A stretch of 64,000 nucleotides of DNA from an uncultured Bacteroides sp. (GCF_963675905.1 NZ_OY780936.1:186001-250000), one strand, 5' to 3'. Counted from the first letter of the stretch, positions 32,489-42,733 are shown. Numbers and translations are program-made. Notes: generated from the letters alone by a model not told the origin.

Positions 32489-34999
32489 ATGAATGCCATG
32501 AATAAACTCATGAAATTTTTCTTTTTAACGTTTTCGTTATTTGGACTTTGTTTGAATATGCAGGCTAGTGAAGCTGATTTAGCTATACCTGATCTGCATC
32601 AAGGTACTTACCACATTTTTGGTGGAACTGTCTCCTCTTGGGATTTTCTTTTCTATGGAGCTTTAATTATTGTAGGAACGTTGGGATTCAGCTTGATCTT
32701 GTTCCATCAGATTAAAAAGTTAAAGGCTCATGATTCGATGCTAAAAGTGGCTGCTACAATTTATGCTACATGCCGAACTTATTTGTTGCAGCAAGGTAGA
32801 TTCCTTTTGATGCTTTTTTCTATTGTTGCAGCTATTCTATGTATATATTTCTTTGGATTATTGGGGAAACCGATCGAAGTGGTTCTGGAGGTTTTGTTAT
32901 TCTCTATTGTTGGTATGGCCGGATCTTACTGTGTGGCATGGTATGGCATTCGTGTAAATACCTTCGCAAATGCACGAACTGCTTTCGCTTCTTTGCGTGG
33001 CAAACCACTGGATGTGGTCAATATTCCTTTGAAAGCCGGTATGAGTGTGGGTTTATTCCTTATCTCTCTGGAATTAGTGATGATGGTGATTATCCTGTTG
33101 TTTGTTCCACGCGACAGAGTTGGTATTTGCTTCCTGGGATTTGCTATTGGTGAATCTTTAGGTGCAAGTGCTTTGCGTATTGCCGGTGGTATTTTTACCA
33201 AGATTGCAGATATTGGTTCGGATTTGATGAAAGTTATATTTAAAGTTAAAGAAGATGATCCTCGTAACCCTGGTGTTATTGCTGATTGTACCGGTGATAA
33301 TGCTGGAGATAGTGTAGGGCCTACTGCTGATGGTTTTGAAACTTATGGTGTAACAGGTGTAGCTTTAATTACATTTATAACTTTGGCTATAAATGATCCT
33401 ACAATACAAGCTAAGTTGATCGTTTGGATTTTTGGTATGCGTTTCTTAATGGACTTCCTTTCTGGATGTTCTTTCTTTATCAATCAGGCAATTTCTAAAA
33501 AACTTTATGCTAATAAGAAGGACTTTAATTTTGAGAGTCCGTTGATGCGTTTAATCTGGATTGCTGCAATTCTTTGTATATCTGTCAGCTTCTTTATGAG
33601 CCACTTGTTACTGGGTGATCTTCCAAATCAGACTCTATGGTGGAAAATGGCTATTATAATTAGTTGTGGAACCTTGGCTGCTGTGCTGATTCCTGAATTT
33701 ACCAAGATGTTTACTAGTTCAAAATCAAATCATGTGCAGGAAATTGTAACTGCTTCACGTGAAGGTGGTGCATCTTTAAATATTCTTTCAGGTATTGTAA
33801 CGGGATATTTAAGTGCTTTCTGGACCGGGTTACTGATTGTTGCTCTAATGACTATTGCATATTTTACTTCAGAACAAGGTTTGGTTGAGATTCTTGGTCC
33901 TCATGCTTCAATCTTTGCATTTGGATTAGTTGCCTTTGGCTTTTTGTGTATGGGGCCTGTTACCATTGCGGTTGATAGTTATGGACCTGTTACAGATAAT
34001 GCACAATCTGTCTTTGAACTTTCACAGATAGAACAAATTCCTGGTATCAGCGAATCAATTAATAAAGAATTTGGCTTTACACCTGATTTTGAAGTAGGAA
34101 AGCATTTCCTTGAAGCAAATGACTCTGCAGGTAATACATTTAAGGCAACGGCGAAGCCTGTACTGATTGGTACAGCTGTTGTTGGCGCTACAACTATGAT
34201 ATTCTCCATTATTCTATTACTGGAAAAAGTAGGAATGCTTAAACTTTCTCTTACCGATGCACCGGTTATTCTTGGTTTGATTTGTGGAGGTGCAGTTATT
34301 TTCTGGTTCAGTGGAGCTTCAATGCAGGCAGTAACAACCGGTGCTTATCGTGCTGTGGAATTTATCAAGAAGAACTTTGATATGAGCAAGAAGGAGGCGG
34401 ATATTGAAGATTCTAAAGCGGTAGTGAAGATTTGTACTCAATATGCTCAGAAAGGTATGTGGAATATTTTTATAGCATTGATCTCTCTTACTTTATCTTT
34501 TGCCTTTATGGATCCGAACTTCTTTGTTGCTTATCTGGTTTCTATTGCTGTATTTGGTTTATTCCAGGCAATCTTTATGGCAAATGCCGGAGGTAGCTGG
34601 GATAATGCAAAGAAAGTGGTGGAAGTAGACTTGAAACAGAAAAATACACCATTACATGAAGCTGTGGTTGTGGGTGATACAGTAGGAGATCCATTTAAGG
34701 ATACTTCATCTGTGTCATTGAATCCTATCATTAAGTTCTCTACCTTGTTCGGGCTTTTGGCAACAGAAATTTGTATTGAGATGAAGCAAAATCCGGATTT
34801 GGATTATTCAATGTATATTGCTATTCCCTTCTTAATTCTCAGCCTTATCTTTGTATGGCGTTCATTCTATGGAATGAGAATCCCCGTAGAGAAGAGTCAT
34901 CATGCAGGTAAAAAAGTTTCGGATGAATCATCTACCGATGAGGCTATAGCTGATGATTCATGTGTTATGACTCCATGTAGAGAAGAAGTGAAATCATAA
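32489..34999 (+). CDS. hppA: Membrane-bound ion-translocating pyrophosphatase
   Basis: 836 residues with about 16 membrane segments; it hydrolyses pyrophosphate to pump H+ and/or Na+ across the inner membrane. The catalytic block reads IADIGSDLMKVIFKVKEDDP, then GVIADCTGDNAGDSVGP, ADGFETYG, a variant of the usual VGDNVGD...AADLFE text. Near residue 550, GNTFKATAK aligns with GNTTAAIGK of K+-dependent or GNTTKAxTK of K+-independent enzymes and carries Lys at the deciding position. An extra ~30 residues at the C-terminus are Ser/Asp/Glu-rich. Whether it moves Na+ or H+ cannot be settled from sequence alone. Confidence 0.94.
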   Translation: MNAMNKLMKFFFLTFSLFGLCLNMQASEADLAIPDLHQGTYHIFGGTVSSWDFLFYGALIIVGTLGFSLILFHQIKKLKAHDSMLKVAATIYATCRTYLLQQGRFLLMLFSIVAAILCIYFFGLLGKPIEVVLEVLLFSIVGMAGSYCVAWYGIRVNTFANARTAFASLRGKPLDVVNIPLKAGMSVGLFLISLELVMMVIILLFVPRDRVGICFLGFAIGESLGASALRIAGGIFTKIADIGSDLMKVIFKVKEDDPRNPGVIADCTGDNAGDSVGPTADGFETYGVTGVALITFITLAINDPTIQAKLIVWIFGMRFLMDFLSGCSFFINQAISKKLYANKKDFNFESPLMRLIWIAAILCISVSFFMSHLLLGDLPNQTLWWKMAIIISCGTLAAVLIPEFTKMFTSSKSNHVQEIVTASREGGASLNILSGIVTGYLSAFWTGLLIVALMTIAYFTSEQGLVEILGPHASIFAFGLVAFGFLCMGPVTIAVDSYGPVTDNAQSVFELSQIEQIPGISESINKEFGFTPDFEVGKHFLEANDSAGNTFKATAKPVLIGTAVVGATTMIFSIILLLEKVGMLKLSLTDAPVILGLICGGAVIFWFSGASMQAVTTGAYRAVEFIKKNFDMSKKEADIEDSKAVVKICTQYAQKGMWNIFIALISLTLSFAFMDPNFFVAYLVSIAVFGLFQAIFMANAGGSWDNAKKVVEVDLKQKNTPLHEAVVVGDTVGDPFKDTSSVSLNPIIKFSTLFGLLATEICIEMKQNPDLDYSMYIAIPFLILSLIFVWRSFYGMRIPVEKSHHAGKKVSDESSTDEAIADDSCVMTPCREEVKS

Positions 35000-35018
35000 A
35001 ATATGAATTTGTAATTTT

Positions 35019-35052
35019 AGGCTCTTTGATCTTTTGATCAAGGAGCCTTTTC
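35019..35052 (+). terminator. Terminator of hppA
   Basis: A 13-bp stem (35019-35031 with 35036-35048, one G-T pair), tetraloop TTTT, then a T-rich tail. Confidence 0.88.
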
Positions 35053-35152
35053 TATGAATAATAGTATATTATTGAATAAAGATTGATTTAGTTGAATATT
35101 CTCAAAAAAAAGATTTGCGATAGATAACTCCTACGTATTGCTTTTAATTTCT

Positions 35153-35160
35153 TATTTTTG
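35153..35160 (+). promoter_or_regulatory. -7 box of the GH2 gene
   Basis: TATTTTTG matches TAnnTTTG, 30 bp before the ATG. Confidence 0.5.
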
Positions 35161-35190
35161 TCTCAAATAATATAAATTAAACGAAGACTT

Positions 35191-37686
35191 ATGAAAAAAC
35201 TCTTGCTCTTAACTTTGGTATGGTGCTGTTTTCTTTGCTTAATTTCTGCTCAAACCCGTACTGAGTTCTTGTTGGAAAAAGGTTGGAAGTTTGCCAGAAC
35301 TGATAATCCCGAATCATATTATCCTGGTTTTAATGACAGCAAATGGCAATCTGTAGTTGTACCGCATGACTGGGCTATTTATGGTCCTTTTAGTTCTAAG
35401 AACGATATGCAAAAAGTTGCTATTACACAAGATGGGCAGAAAGCAGCTATGGAACATGCCGGACGTACTGGTGGACTTCCTTTTGTTGGTGTTGGTTGGT
35501 ACAGAATAAACTTTAAAGTGCCCGAATTCAACAAAGGTAAAAAAGCAGCAATCCTTTTTGATGGAGCAATGAGTCATGCTCGTGTTTATTTGAATGGAAA
35601 AGAAGTTGGATATTGGCCATATGGGTATAATTCTTTTAAATTTGATATTACTCCTTATTTGAATGAAGGTGGAGAAAATCTGCTGGCTGTGCGTTTGGAA
35701 AATCTCACAGAATCTTCACGTTGGTATCCGGGAGCTGGATTATATAGAAACGTTCATGTGATTATCACAGAAGATGCACATATACCTGTTTGGGGAACAC
35801 AGTTGACTACTCCTAAGATTACTTCTGAATTCGCAAAAGTGAACTTAAAGACTAAAGTAGTACGTCCGGTTGATTCTAACGTTGATAACTTTCGTCTGGT
35901 TACTGAAATAAAGGATGCTAATAATAGAGTTGTAGCAAAAGGTGAAGAAAAACTCTCAAAATATGATGGTGACGTTTTCGAACAGAACTTAATTGTAAAT
36001 CAACCAAAGTTATGGGATACTGAGAATCCATATCTTTATAAAGCTGTATCTAAACTATATGATGGTTCTTCTTTGAAAGACGAATATACTACAACATTTG
36101 GTATTCGTTCTATTGAAATTATTCCAGGTAAAGGTTTCTTTCTGAACGGGAAGCTTACAAAATTCAAAGGTGTTTGTTTGCACCATGATTTAGGTCCTCT
36201 GGGTGCTGCAATAAATGAAGCTGCTCTTCGTCGTCAGATTACTATATTAAAAGATATGGGTTGTAATGCTATTCGTACTTCTCATAATATGCCTTCTCCT
36301 GAACAGATTAAGATTTGTGATGAAATGGGTATGATGGTTATGGCCGAATCTTTCGATGAATGGAAGATTGCTAAATGCCAAAATGGTTATAATCATTTGT
36401 TTAATGAGTGGGCTGAAAAAGATTTGGTTAATCTGATACATAATTTCCGTAACAGTCCTAGTATTGTAATGTGGAGTATTGGTAATGAGGTCCCTGAACA
36501 AGGTTCTAAGGGTGGAGTAAAAGTAGCTCGTTTCCTGCAGGATATTTGTCATCGTGAAGATCCTACCCGTCCTGTAACTCAGGGTATGGATAATCCGGGA
36601 ACTGTTGTCAATAATAACTTTGCGGCAATTATGGATGTTGCCGGATTTAATTATCGCCCATTTAGATACAAAGAGAGCTACGATAAGCTTCCACAGCAGC
36701 TTATTCTAGGTAGTGAAACAGCTTCAACTGTAAGTTCTCGCGGTACTTATAAATTCCCGGTTGAACGTAAGGCTATGGCAATGTATGATGATCATCAGTC
36801 TTCTTCATACGATCTGGAATATTGTAGCTGGTCAAATCTTCCAGAAGATGATTTTATTCAGCATGATGATTTACCTTATTGTATGGGTGAATTTGTATGG
36901 ACAGGTTTCGATTATTTGGGTGAACCGACTCCGTATTATACAAACTGGCCAAGTCATAGTTCATTGTTTGGAATTGTAGATCTTGCCAGTCTTCCAAAAG
37001 ACCGATATTATCTTTACCGTAGCCATTGGAATCCAACTAAGGAGACTTTGCATATTCTTCCTCATTGGAATTGGGCAGGTCGTGAAGGGGAGATTACTCC
37101 GATATTTGTTTATACCAATTATCCTTCTGCAGAACTCTTTATAAATGGTAAGAGTCAGGGAAAACGCACAAAAGATATGTCGGTTACTGTTGATAATAGT
37201 GGCGATGATGCTTCTATGAAAGAGCTGAAACGTCAGAAGCGTTATCGTCTGATGTGGATGGATACTAAATATGAACCAGGAACTGTAAAGGTTGTAGCTT
37301 ATGATAAGAATGGCAAAGCTGTAGCTGAAAAAGAAATTCATACAGCAGGTAAACCTCATCATATTGAATTGGTAGCTGATAGAACTTCATTAACAGCTAA
37401 TGGAAAAGACTTGGCTTATGTTACAGTTAAAGTTGTTGATAAAGATGGCAATCTTTGTCCGAATGTTAATCAACTGGTTAAATTCAAGGTAAAAGGTGCC
37501 GGAGCTTATCGTGCCGGTGCAAATGGCGATCCTATATCTATGGATTTGTTCCATTTACCTCAGATGACATTGTTTAATGGAATGCTTACTGCAATTGTTC
37601 AGACAACTGATAAAGCTGGTGAGATTATTCTTGAAGCTTCATCAAAAGATTTTAAGAATGGAAAAATAATTCTGAATAGTAAATAA
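35191..37686 (+). CDS. Glycoside hydrolase family 2 (beta-galactosidase-like)
   Basis: 831 residues with a signal peptide (LVWCCFLCLISAQ). Domain order is GH2 sugar-binding (about 25-200), Ig-like (about 200-310), TIM barrel (about 315-610), then Ig-like and Big-type domains. The acid/base is E433 in WSIGNEVPEQ and the nucleophile E567 in CMGEFVWTGFDYLGEPTPY, in the region of IRTSHNMPSPEQ and DEMGMMVMAES. It is periplasmic or surface-exposed. Likely substrates are beta-galactosides; closely related enzymes act on other beta-linked sugars. No susC/D gene adjoins it, so it is an orphan glycosidase with its own promoter and terminator. Confidence 0.9.
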   Translation: MKKLLLLTLVWCCFLCLISAQTRTEFLLEKGWKFARTDNPESYYPGFNDSKWQSVVVPHDWAIYGPFSSKNDMQKVAITQDGQKAAMEHAGRTGGLPFVGVGWYRINFKVPEFNKGKKAAILFDGAMSHARVYLNGKEVGYWPYGYNSFKFDITPYLNEGGENLLAVRLENLTESSRWYPGAGLYRNVHVIITEDAHIPVWGTQLTTPKITSEFAKVNLKTKVVRPVDSNVDNFRLVTEIKDANNRVVAKGEEKLSKYDGDVFEQNLIVNQPKLWDTENPYLYKAVSKLYDGSSLKDEYTTTFGIRSIEIIPGKGFFLNGKLTKFKGVCLHHDLGPLGAAINEAALRRQITILKDMGCNAIRTSHNMPSPEQIKICDEMGMMVMAESFDEWKIAKCQNGYNHLFNEWAEKDLVNLIHNFRNSPSIVMWSIGNEVPEQGSKGGVKVARFLQDICHREDPTRPVTQGMDNPGTVVNNNFAAIMDVAGFNYRPFRYKESYDKLPQQLILGSETASTVSSRGTYKFPVERKAMAMYDDHQSSSYDLEYCSWSNLPEDDFIQHDDLPYCMGEFVWTGFDYLGEPTPYYTNWPSHSSLFGIVDLASLPKDRYYLYRSHWNPTKETLHILPHWNWAGREGEITPIFVYTNYPSAELFINGKSQGKRTKDMSVTVDNSGDDASMKELKRQKRYRLMWMDTKYEPGTVKVVAYDKNGKAVAEKEIHTAGKPHHIELVADRTSLTANGKDLAYVTVKVVDKDGNLCPNVNQLVKFKVKGAGAYRAGANGDPISMDLFHLPQMTLFNGMLTAIVQTTDKAGEIILEASSKDFKNGKIILNSK

Positions 37687-37705
37687 GCAGATTTAATATA
37701 CTAAT

Positions 37706-37754
37706 AAAAAGCAAACGGCCGGAATGAAAATCTTATTCCGGCTGTTTGCTTTTT
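37706..37754. terminator. Bidirectional terminator between the GH2 gene and the minus-strand gene
   Basis: 20-bp stem (37706-37725 with 37735-37754, one G-T pair) with five A residues on the left and five T on the right. The right arm also encodes the last codons of the minus-strand gene. Confidence 0.92.
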
Positions 37755-38326
37755 ATTTGCACATTTTCTTTAAGCATATATTCGCGTACAGATTTAATTT
37801 TGCTTGTCAGATAGTTATAAATGAATAAAATAGAATTGTATTTTGCTTTTAATGAACCGGCAGATAATTTCATCTTCTCGTAATATTCTTTTTTAAGCAA
37901 GTCGGACAACATAATTGTGAAGTCTCCTTCACTTTCAGAAATATCGTAAATACTTAATTTGTAAGCATTATCCATGCATTCAATTTTTATTGTAAATCGA
38001 TATATGTATGTGTTCAGCACTGTTGAAAATGTTTTTTGTGTCCTGTCGAAGCGAATAAACTTTCCTTTATATATTATTATATTATTTACGTCATCATAAA
38101 GAGGTATAGTTGTTGATGGGGCATTTTTAAAGCTATAATCAGTAGCCTGAATAGCTTTTATATAAATAACTCCTTTACTTGAGTTTTTAATTGAATCAAT
38201 TATACAGAAATTTACATCTCCTGATTTATTAACCGGAAATTTATCAATCAGGTAGAATAGGTCTTGTTTTGTTTGTGCAAAAACCATAACTGGCAAGAAT
38301 AATACAAGAAGTAATAATTTTCTCAT
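37733..38326 (-). CDS. Secreted protein of unknown function, DUF4468-like
   Basis: About 197 residues. The start at 38326 (MRKLLLLVLFLPVMVFAQ) makes a compact signal peptide; an ATG four codons upstream is also possible. The mature part contains YRFTIKIECMDNAYKLSIYDI and a helical YYEKMKLSAGSLKAKYNSIL, which recalls small TBP-like DUF4468 proteins, but this is uncertain. The stop codon and the last eight codons lie inside the bidirectional terminator hairpin. No clear promoter box is visible. Confidence 0.6.
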   Translation of the reverse strand: MRKLLLLVLFLPVMVFAQTKQDLFYLIDKFPVNKSGDVNFCIIDSIKNSSKGVIYIKAIQATDYSFKNAPSTTIPLYDDVNNIIIYKGKFIRFDRTQKTFSTVLNTYIYRFTIKIECMDNAYKLSIYDISESEGDFTIMLSDLLKKEYYEKMKLSAGSLKAKYNSILFIYNYLTSKIKSVREYMLKENVQIKSKQPE

Positions 38327-38439
38327 CACTGATATCATTTTATATTCTTCCTTAATTTAAATGATTCTGTTACTTATGCTATTTTTATATGTAACAATCT
38401 ACTTTAATGAATAGTTTTATGAATTGTCGATAAAAAAAC

Positions 38440-38447
38440 TAACTTTG
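38440..38447 (+). promoter_or_regulatory. -7 box of the GH3 gene at 38470
   Basis: TAACTTTG matches TAnnTTTG, 22 bp before the first ATG. Confidence 0.5.
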
Positions 38448-38469
38448 CATCTAACTATTTATCTATAAA

Positions 38470-40629
38470 ATGATTATGAAACAAGCATTTACCTTGTTGT
38501 TCCTTTTAGTAAGTCTTTTTACAGCAAAGGCACAGTACTCATTTAATGATGTAAATCTTTCGGATGAAAAGAGAATAGATAATCTTTTGTCTTTAATGAC
38601 GCTTGATGAAAAGATCAATGCTTTGGGTAATAATACCTATATTCCACGTCTTGGTGTTCGGAGTGCTGGAAGTGTGGAGGGTATTCATGGAGTTGTGTTG
38701 GGTGGACCGGCGTGGAATGAGAGTAGGGGGCAAAAGGTTCCTACTACTGTTTTTCCTCAGGGATATGGTCTAGGAGAAACGTGGGATACGGAACTTATTC
38801 ACTGTGTTGCCGAATATATTTCTACTGAGAGTCGTTATATTTTTCAGAATGCTAAATATCAGAAAGGCGGATTAGTGATATGGTCTCCAAATGCAGATTT
38901 GGGGCGCGATCCGCGTTGGGGACGCACGGAAGAATGCTATGGGGAAGATGCTTATCTAACTTCCCGGTTAGTGGTCTCTTTTGTGCGAGGCTTACAAGGG
39001 GATGATCCTAAATACTGGCGTGCATCTTCGCTGATGAAACATTTCCTGGCAAATAGTAATGAGTTTGGACGTACCTATAGCTCTTCTGATTTTGATGAAA
39101 CTCTTTTCAGAGAATATTATTCTTATCCTTTTTATAAAGGTGTTACTGAAGGCGGAAGTAATTCTATGATGGCTGCATATAATTCATACAATGGAATTCC
39201 TTGTGCGTTGAATCCTGTTTTGCGAAATGTTGTAATGAAGGAATGGGACCTCAATGGTGCATTGATTACTGATGGAGGAGCTTTTAAGTTATTAATGACT
39301 GATCATAAAGCTTTTACAAATTTGGCTGATGCTGCTTCTGCTTGCTTAAAAGCTGGTATTACAAAATTCTTGGATGATTATCGTCCATCCGTAGTCGAAG
39401 CTTTGAATAAAGGGTTAATAACAGAAAAGGAGATTGAACAATCTATTCGGGGAAATCTAAGGATTGCTTTAAAACTGGGCTTGTTGGATGGAAATTTTTC
39501 GGCAAATCCTTATGCCCGTATTGGTGTAGAAGATTCGCAGGAACCATGGAATAAGCCTGAGACAAAAGCTTTTGTTCGTAAAGTGGCTGATAAATCTATA
39601 GTGTTACTGAAAAATGAAAATCATTTTCTTCCCTTAGATAAGTCTAAGCTGAAAAAGGTAGCGGTGATTGGTAAACGTGCAACTGAGGTTATTGAAGATT
39701 GGTACAGTGGAACTCCGGCATATAAAGTTACGGTATTGGATGCAATCCGTGAAGAATTAAAAGATTCCGGAGTTGAAGTTCGCTATGTGGCGACTAACAA
39801 AATGGATAGTGCCCGTACCATTGCGAAGTGGGCTGACGTGGCAATTGTATGTGTGGGTAATCATCCCTGGTGTGATGCCGGATGGGAAAAATCTCCCGTT
39901 GCCAGTGAAGGGAAAGAGGCAGTTGACCGTTTAGCACTTTCTATGGAACAGGAGGATTTAATACTGCAGGTCTATGATGCCAATCCTAAAACGGCAGTTG
40001 TACTTATCAGTAGTTTTCCTTATGCTATTAATCGTACCCAGCAGTTGGTTCCTGCCATTCTTCATTCTACCCAAAGTTGTCAGGAGTTAGGGCATGGAGT
40101 TAGTGATGTTTTATTTGGTCAATATAATCCGGCAGGGAGATTAACACAAACCTGGCCTAAAAGTATTACCGATCTTCCTCATATGATGGATTACGATATT
40201 CGTCACGGACGAACTTATATGTATAGTAAAGCTGCGCCTCTTTATCCTTTTGGTCATGGATTGAGTTATACTTCCTTTGTTTATTCCAATCTGAAAACAG
40301 ATAGTCGGATTGTTCACTCGGGCGATACTTTAAGAGTTACATTTCAGCTACGCAATAGTGGAGCAAGAGATGGAGAAGAAGTAGTGCAACTTTATGTTAG
40401 TAAGCTAAACCGTAAAGCCAATGATCCTATAAAGCAACTTAAAGCTTTTAGTAGGATGGCACTCAAAAAAGGAGATCGGAAAGAAGTTACTTTGGAGGTT
40501 GCTGCAACGGAATTGATGCATTGGAGTGAGGAGAACCATTCTTTTGTTCTTACGAAAGGAAAAGTTGTATTGGAGATTGGTGCCTCTTCAGTTGATATAC
40601 GTCTTAAATCGATTGTTGAAATTCAATAA
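38470..40629 (+). CDS. Glycoside hydrolase family 3
   Basis: 719 residues with a signal peptide ending FTAKAQ. Domain order is the (beta/alpha)8 domain (about 20-340), the alpha/beta sandwich (about 370-590) and a C-terminal Fn3-like domain starting after LYPFGHGLSYTSF. The nucleophile region is GALITDGGAFKLL with D268, instead of the common SDW. SSLMKHFLANSNE carries the K-H substrate-binding pair. Such enzymes act on beta-glucosides or beta-xylosides; which one is not clear. It is not linked to a susC/D pair. ATG at 38476 is an equally good start. Confidence 0.9.
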   Translation: MIMKQAFTLLFLLVSLFTAKAQYSFNDVNLSDEKRIDNLLSLMTLDEKINALGNNTYIPRLGVRSAGSVEGIHGVVLGGPAWNESRGQKVPTTVFPQGYGLGETWDTELIHCVAEYISTESRYIFQNAKYQKGGLVIWSPNADLGRDPRWGRTEECYGEDAYLTSRLVVSFVRGLQGDDPKYWRASSLMKHFLANSNEFGRTYSSSDFDETLFREYYSYPFYKGVTEGGSNSMMAAYNSYNGIPCALNPVLRNVVMKEWDLNGALITDGGAFKLLMTDHKAFTNLADAASACLKAGITKFLDDYRPSVVEALNKGLITEKEIEQSIRGNLRIALKLGLLDGNFSANPYARIGVEDSQEPWNKPETKAFVRKVADKSIVLLKNENHFLPLDKSKLKKVAVIGKRATEVIEDWYSGTPAYKVTVLDAIREELKDSGVEVRYVATNKMDSARTIAKWADVAIVCVGNHPWCDAGWEKSPVASEGKEAVDRLALSMEQEDLILQVYDANPKTAVVLISSFPYAINRTQQLVPAILHSTQSCQELGHGVSDVLFGQYNPAGRLTQTWPKSITDLPHMMDYDIRHGRTYMYSKAAPLYPFGHGLSYTSFVYSNLKTDSRIVHSGDTLRVTFQLRNSGARDGEEVVQLYVSKLNRKANDPIKQLKAFSRMALKKGDRKEVTLEVAATELMHWSEENHSFVLTKGKVVLEIGASSVDIRLKSIVEIQ

Positions 40630-41086
40630 AAAATGCTCTAATAGCTTGATTTATAATTTAGTAAATAAAATAATTGATTTTTGTAACTTATTTTATTTGA
40701 GTTTAAATGTGTGTATTTGAAAGATTGTTATATTGATTTATAAATTACATATTATTAAGTGTAATGTTGATTAATCATATTTTATATTAGATTATTGTAT
40801 AAATAGAAATTGATATAATGATTTATAGAATACTTTTATCTATTAAGCTGTTTGTTCTCTACTTTATATATTTTACTTTTAATATTCAGTATATCAATTG
40901 TATATATTCATGTTTTATAGTGAATTCTTCCTTAAAATAGGTTGTATTTAAAAATTCACTCTTGTTGTATTGGTAAATTTGTCTATCTTTTTTAAGTAAA
41001 TAGATTAAGAATATTTCTTTTATTCATTCAAATGAATTAATTTTGCAAATTATTTGAAGTGAAAAGGAAATATTGAATATAGTAAG
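40630..41086. other. AT-rich intergenic region, no gene
   Basis: About 460 bp of very AT-rich sequence without a coding frame, hairpin terminator or clear repeat. A -7 box for the next gene lies at 41038-41045. Confidence 0.5.
41038..41045 (+). promoter_or_regulatory. -7 box of the leucine-rich repeat gene
   Basis: TAATTTTG matches TAnnTTTG, 41 bp before the ATG. Confidence 0.45.
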
Positions 41087-42721
41087 ATGATTAATTTGAA
41101 ATACTTATTTGCTGTTTTGTTGCAAATATTATTTGTGTTACCACTTGGCGCACAAGTAACTAAAACGGTTTATATATCTATGCCGGGGAAATTGAGTAGC
41201 CTAATTACTCCTGAAGAACTAAAAACTGTAACTAATTTAATTTTGGTTGGTAGAATTGACCAAAAGGACTTTGAAACAATGAGAGATTGTATGCCTGTGC
41301 TTTCAAATCTTGATCTTGAGGCTACCACTGTTATTTCTAATAGTCTTGATTATAATGCAAATGTTATTCCTGGATATGCTTTTAGTAGTAATGATGGAAA
41401 TTTTAGAGGGAAAACTTCTCTTAAATCAATAAAATTACCATTCACAGTAACTTCAATTGAGTTTAGTGCTTTTTCAGGATGTACGTCATTAACCAAGGTA
41501 ACGTTTCCTTCAACTCTGAAGAATATTGGTAATTATGCTTTTGATGGTTGCGTTAATTTAACTGATGTGGTTTTTCCTGATGCGCTTTCAAGCATAGGTG
41601 ATTGTGCCTTTTATGGTTGCTCTAGTCTGACTAATATTACTCTTCCTAAATCTCTGTCAATGTTAGGTGATGATACGTTTTATGGCTGTAGTGCTGCAAC
41701 CTGTAAAATAAAGGCCACAACTCCTCCTTTTATGCACTCTGGTTCTTTGGATAAAAGAGTGGTTGCAATATATGTTCCGGATGGAGCCGGAGACCTTTAT
41801 CAGTCGGCTTTTTACTGGAATAGAAAAGCCATTGTTGAAGGCGATGGGAATGCGCTTCGTTTAAATATTGAAAAAGCCGGTACACTGGCTTCAGAAATAT
41901 TTGCTGCGGGCGTTGTTCTTAATAAGGTGAATTCCCTTATTCTGGAAGGAAAGCTGGATAAGAATGATTTTTATGTGATAAAATCTCATATGCCCAATTT
42001 GGTTTCTATTAATTTAAGTGCGGTTAAGATGCTGACTATACCAGATTCTCTCTTTATTAATAAAAAATTGTTGAATATTGATCTTCCATTGTCATTGGTT
42101 TCAATAGGAAATTGTGCCTTTAAAAATTGCAGAGGTTTGAAACAAGTTAATTTTCCGTCTACGCTAACTACCATAGGCAAAGAAGCATTTGCCGATTGTG
42201 CGTGTCTGACGAAAATCACTCTTCCGGCTAAAATTACAAAAATAAACCCTTCTGCTTTTAAAAATTGCTGCGGCATATCCGAGATTAAAAATTACAACTC
42301 CGTTCCACAGACTATATTGGATAATGTTTGGGAAGGTATAGATAGAAAAAGTTGCAAACTAATTGTGCCTGAGAATTCATCTACAGCTTATATGACAAAT
42401 AAAGTGTGGGGTCAATTTTCAGAAGTAGCAGAACAAAGAATAGAGAGCGAGTATGTTTTAATTGTCAAAAAGAATTCAGGGGGAATTGTTCTCTGTAAGA
42501 ATAATACTCTGTTGAGTGGACAAGCAATAACAGTGCCTGCCGGTGAAGTGCTTACTTTTAATATCTCACCCAAAAAAGGTTATCATATTGGAAAAGTTAT
42601 TTTTAATGATAAAGATGTTACCGGATTATTGCAAAATGGCAACTTTAAAACCAATTCGGTTAATAATTCAGCCACTTTATCTGTTCTCTTTGTGAAGGAT
42701 TTGGATGTACAGTTGGTGTAG
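41087..42721 (+). CDS. BspA-type leucine-rich repeat surface protein
   Basis: 544 residues with a signal peptide ending PLGAQ. Two blocks of LRR_5 repeats (about 100-205 and 320-410) follow the pattern FxGCxSLTxVxFPxTLxxIGxxAFxxC. The last ~80 residues (NTLLSGQAITVPAGEVLTFNISPKKGYHIGKV) look like an InlB-B/Ig-like repeat. It is likely displayed on the surface or secreted, possibly in adhesion; the ligand is unknown. No type IX tail is seen. It ends 13 bp from the convergent tRNA-Ala gene. Confidence 0.85.
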   Translation: MINLKYLFAVLLQILFVLPLGAQVTKTVYISMPGKLSSLITPEELKTVTNLILVGRIDQKDFETMRDCMPVLSNLDLEATTVISNSLDYNANVIPGYAFSSNDGNFRGKTSLKSIKLPFTVTSIEFSAFSGCTSLTKVTFPSTLKNIGNYAFDGCVNLTDVVFPDALSSIGDCAFYGCSSLTNITLPKSLSMLGDDTFYGCSAATCKIKATTPPFMHSGSLDKRVVAIYVPDGAGDLYQSAFYWNRKAIVEGDGNALRLNIEKAGTLASEIFAAGVVLNKVNSLILEGKLDKNDFYVIKSHMPNLVSINLSAVKMLTIPDSLFINKKLLNIDLPLSLVSIGNCAFKNCRGLKQVNFPSTLTTIGKEAFADCACLTKITLPAKITKINPSAFKNCCGISEIKNYNSVPQTILDNVWEGIDRKSCKLIVPENSSTAYMTNKVWGQFSEVAEQRIESEYVLIVKKNSGGIVLCKNNTLLSGQAITVPAGEVLTFNISPKKGYHIGKVIFNDKDVTGLLQNGNFKTNSVNNSATLSVLFVKDLDVQLV

Positions 42722-42733
42722 TATCCTTTCTTG

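Noticed and set aside
38470-40629. GH2 and GH3 genes at 35-40.6 kb as a second polysaccharide locus
   Set aside because: No susC/susD pair or regulator is adjacent, and each gene has its own promoter; a minus-strand gene separates them.
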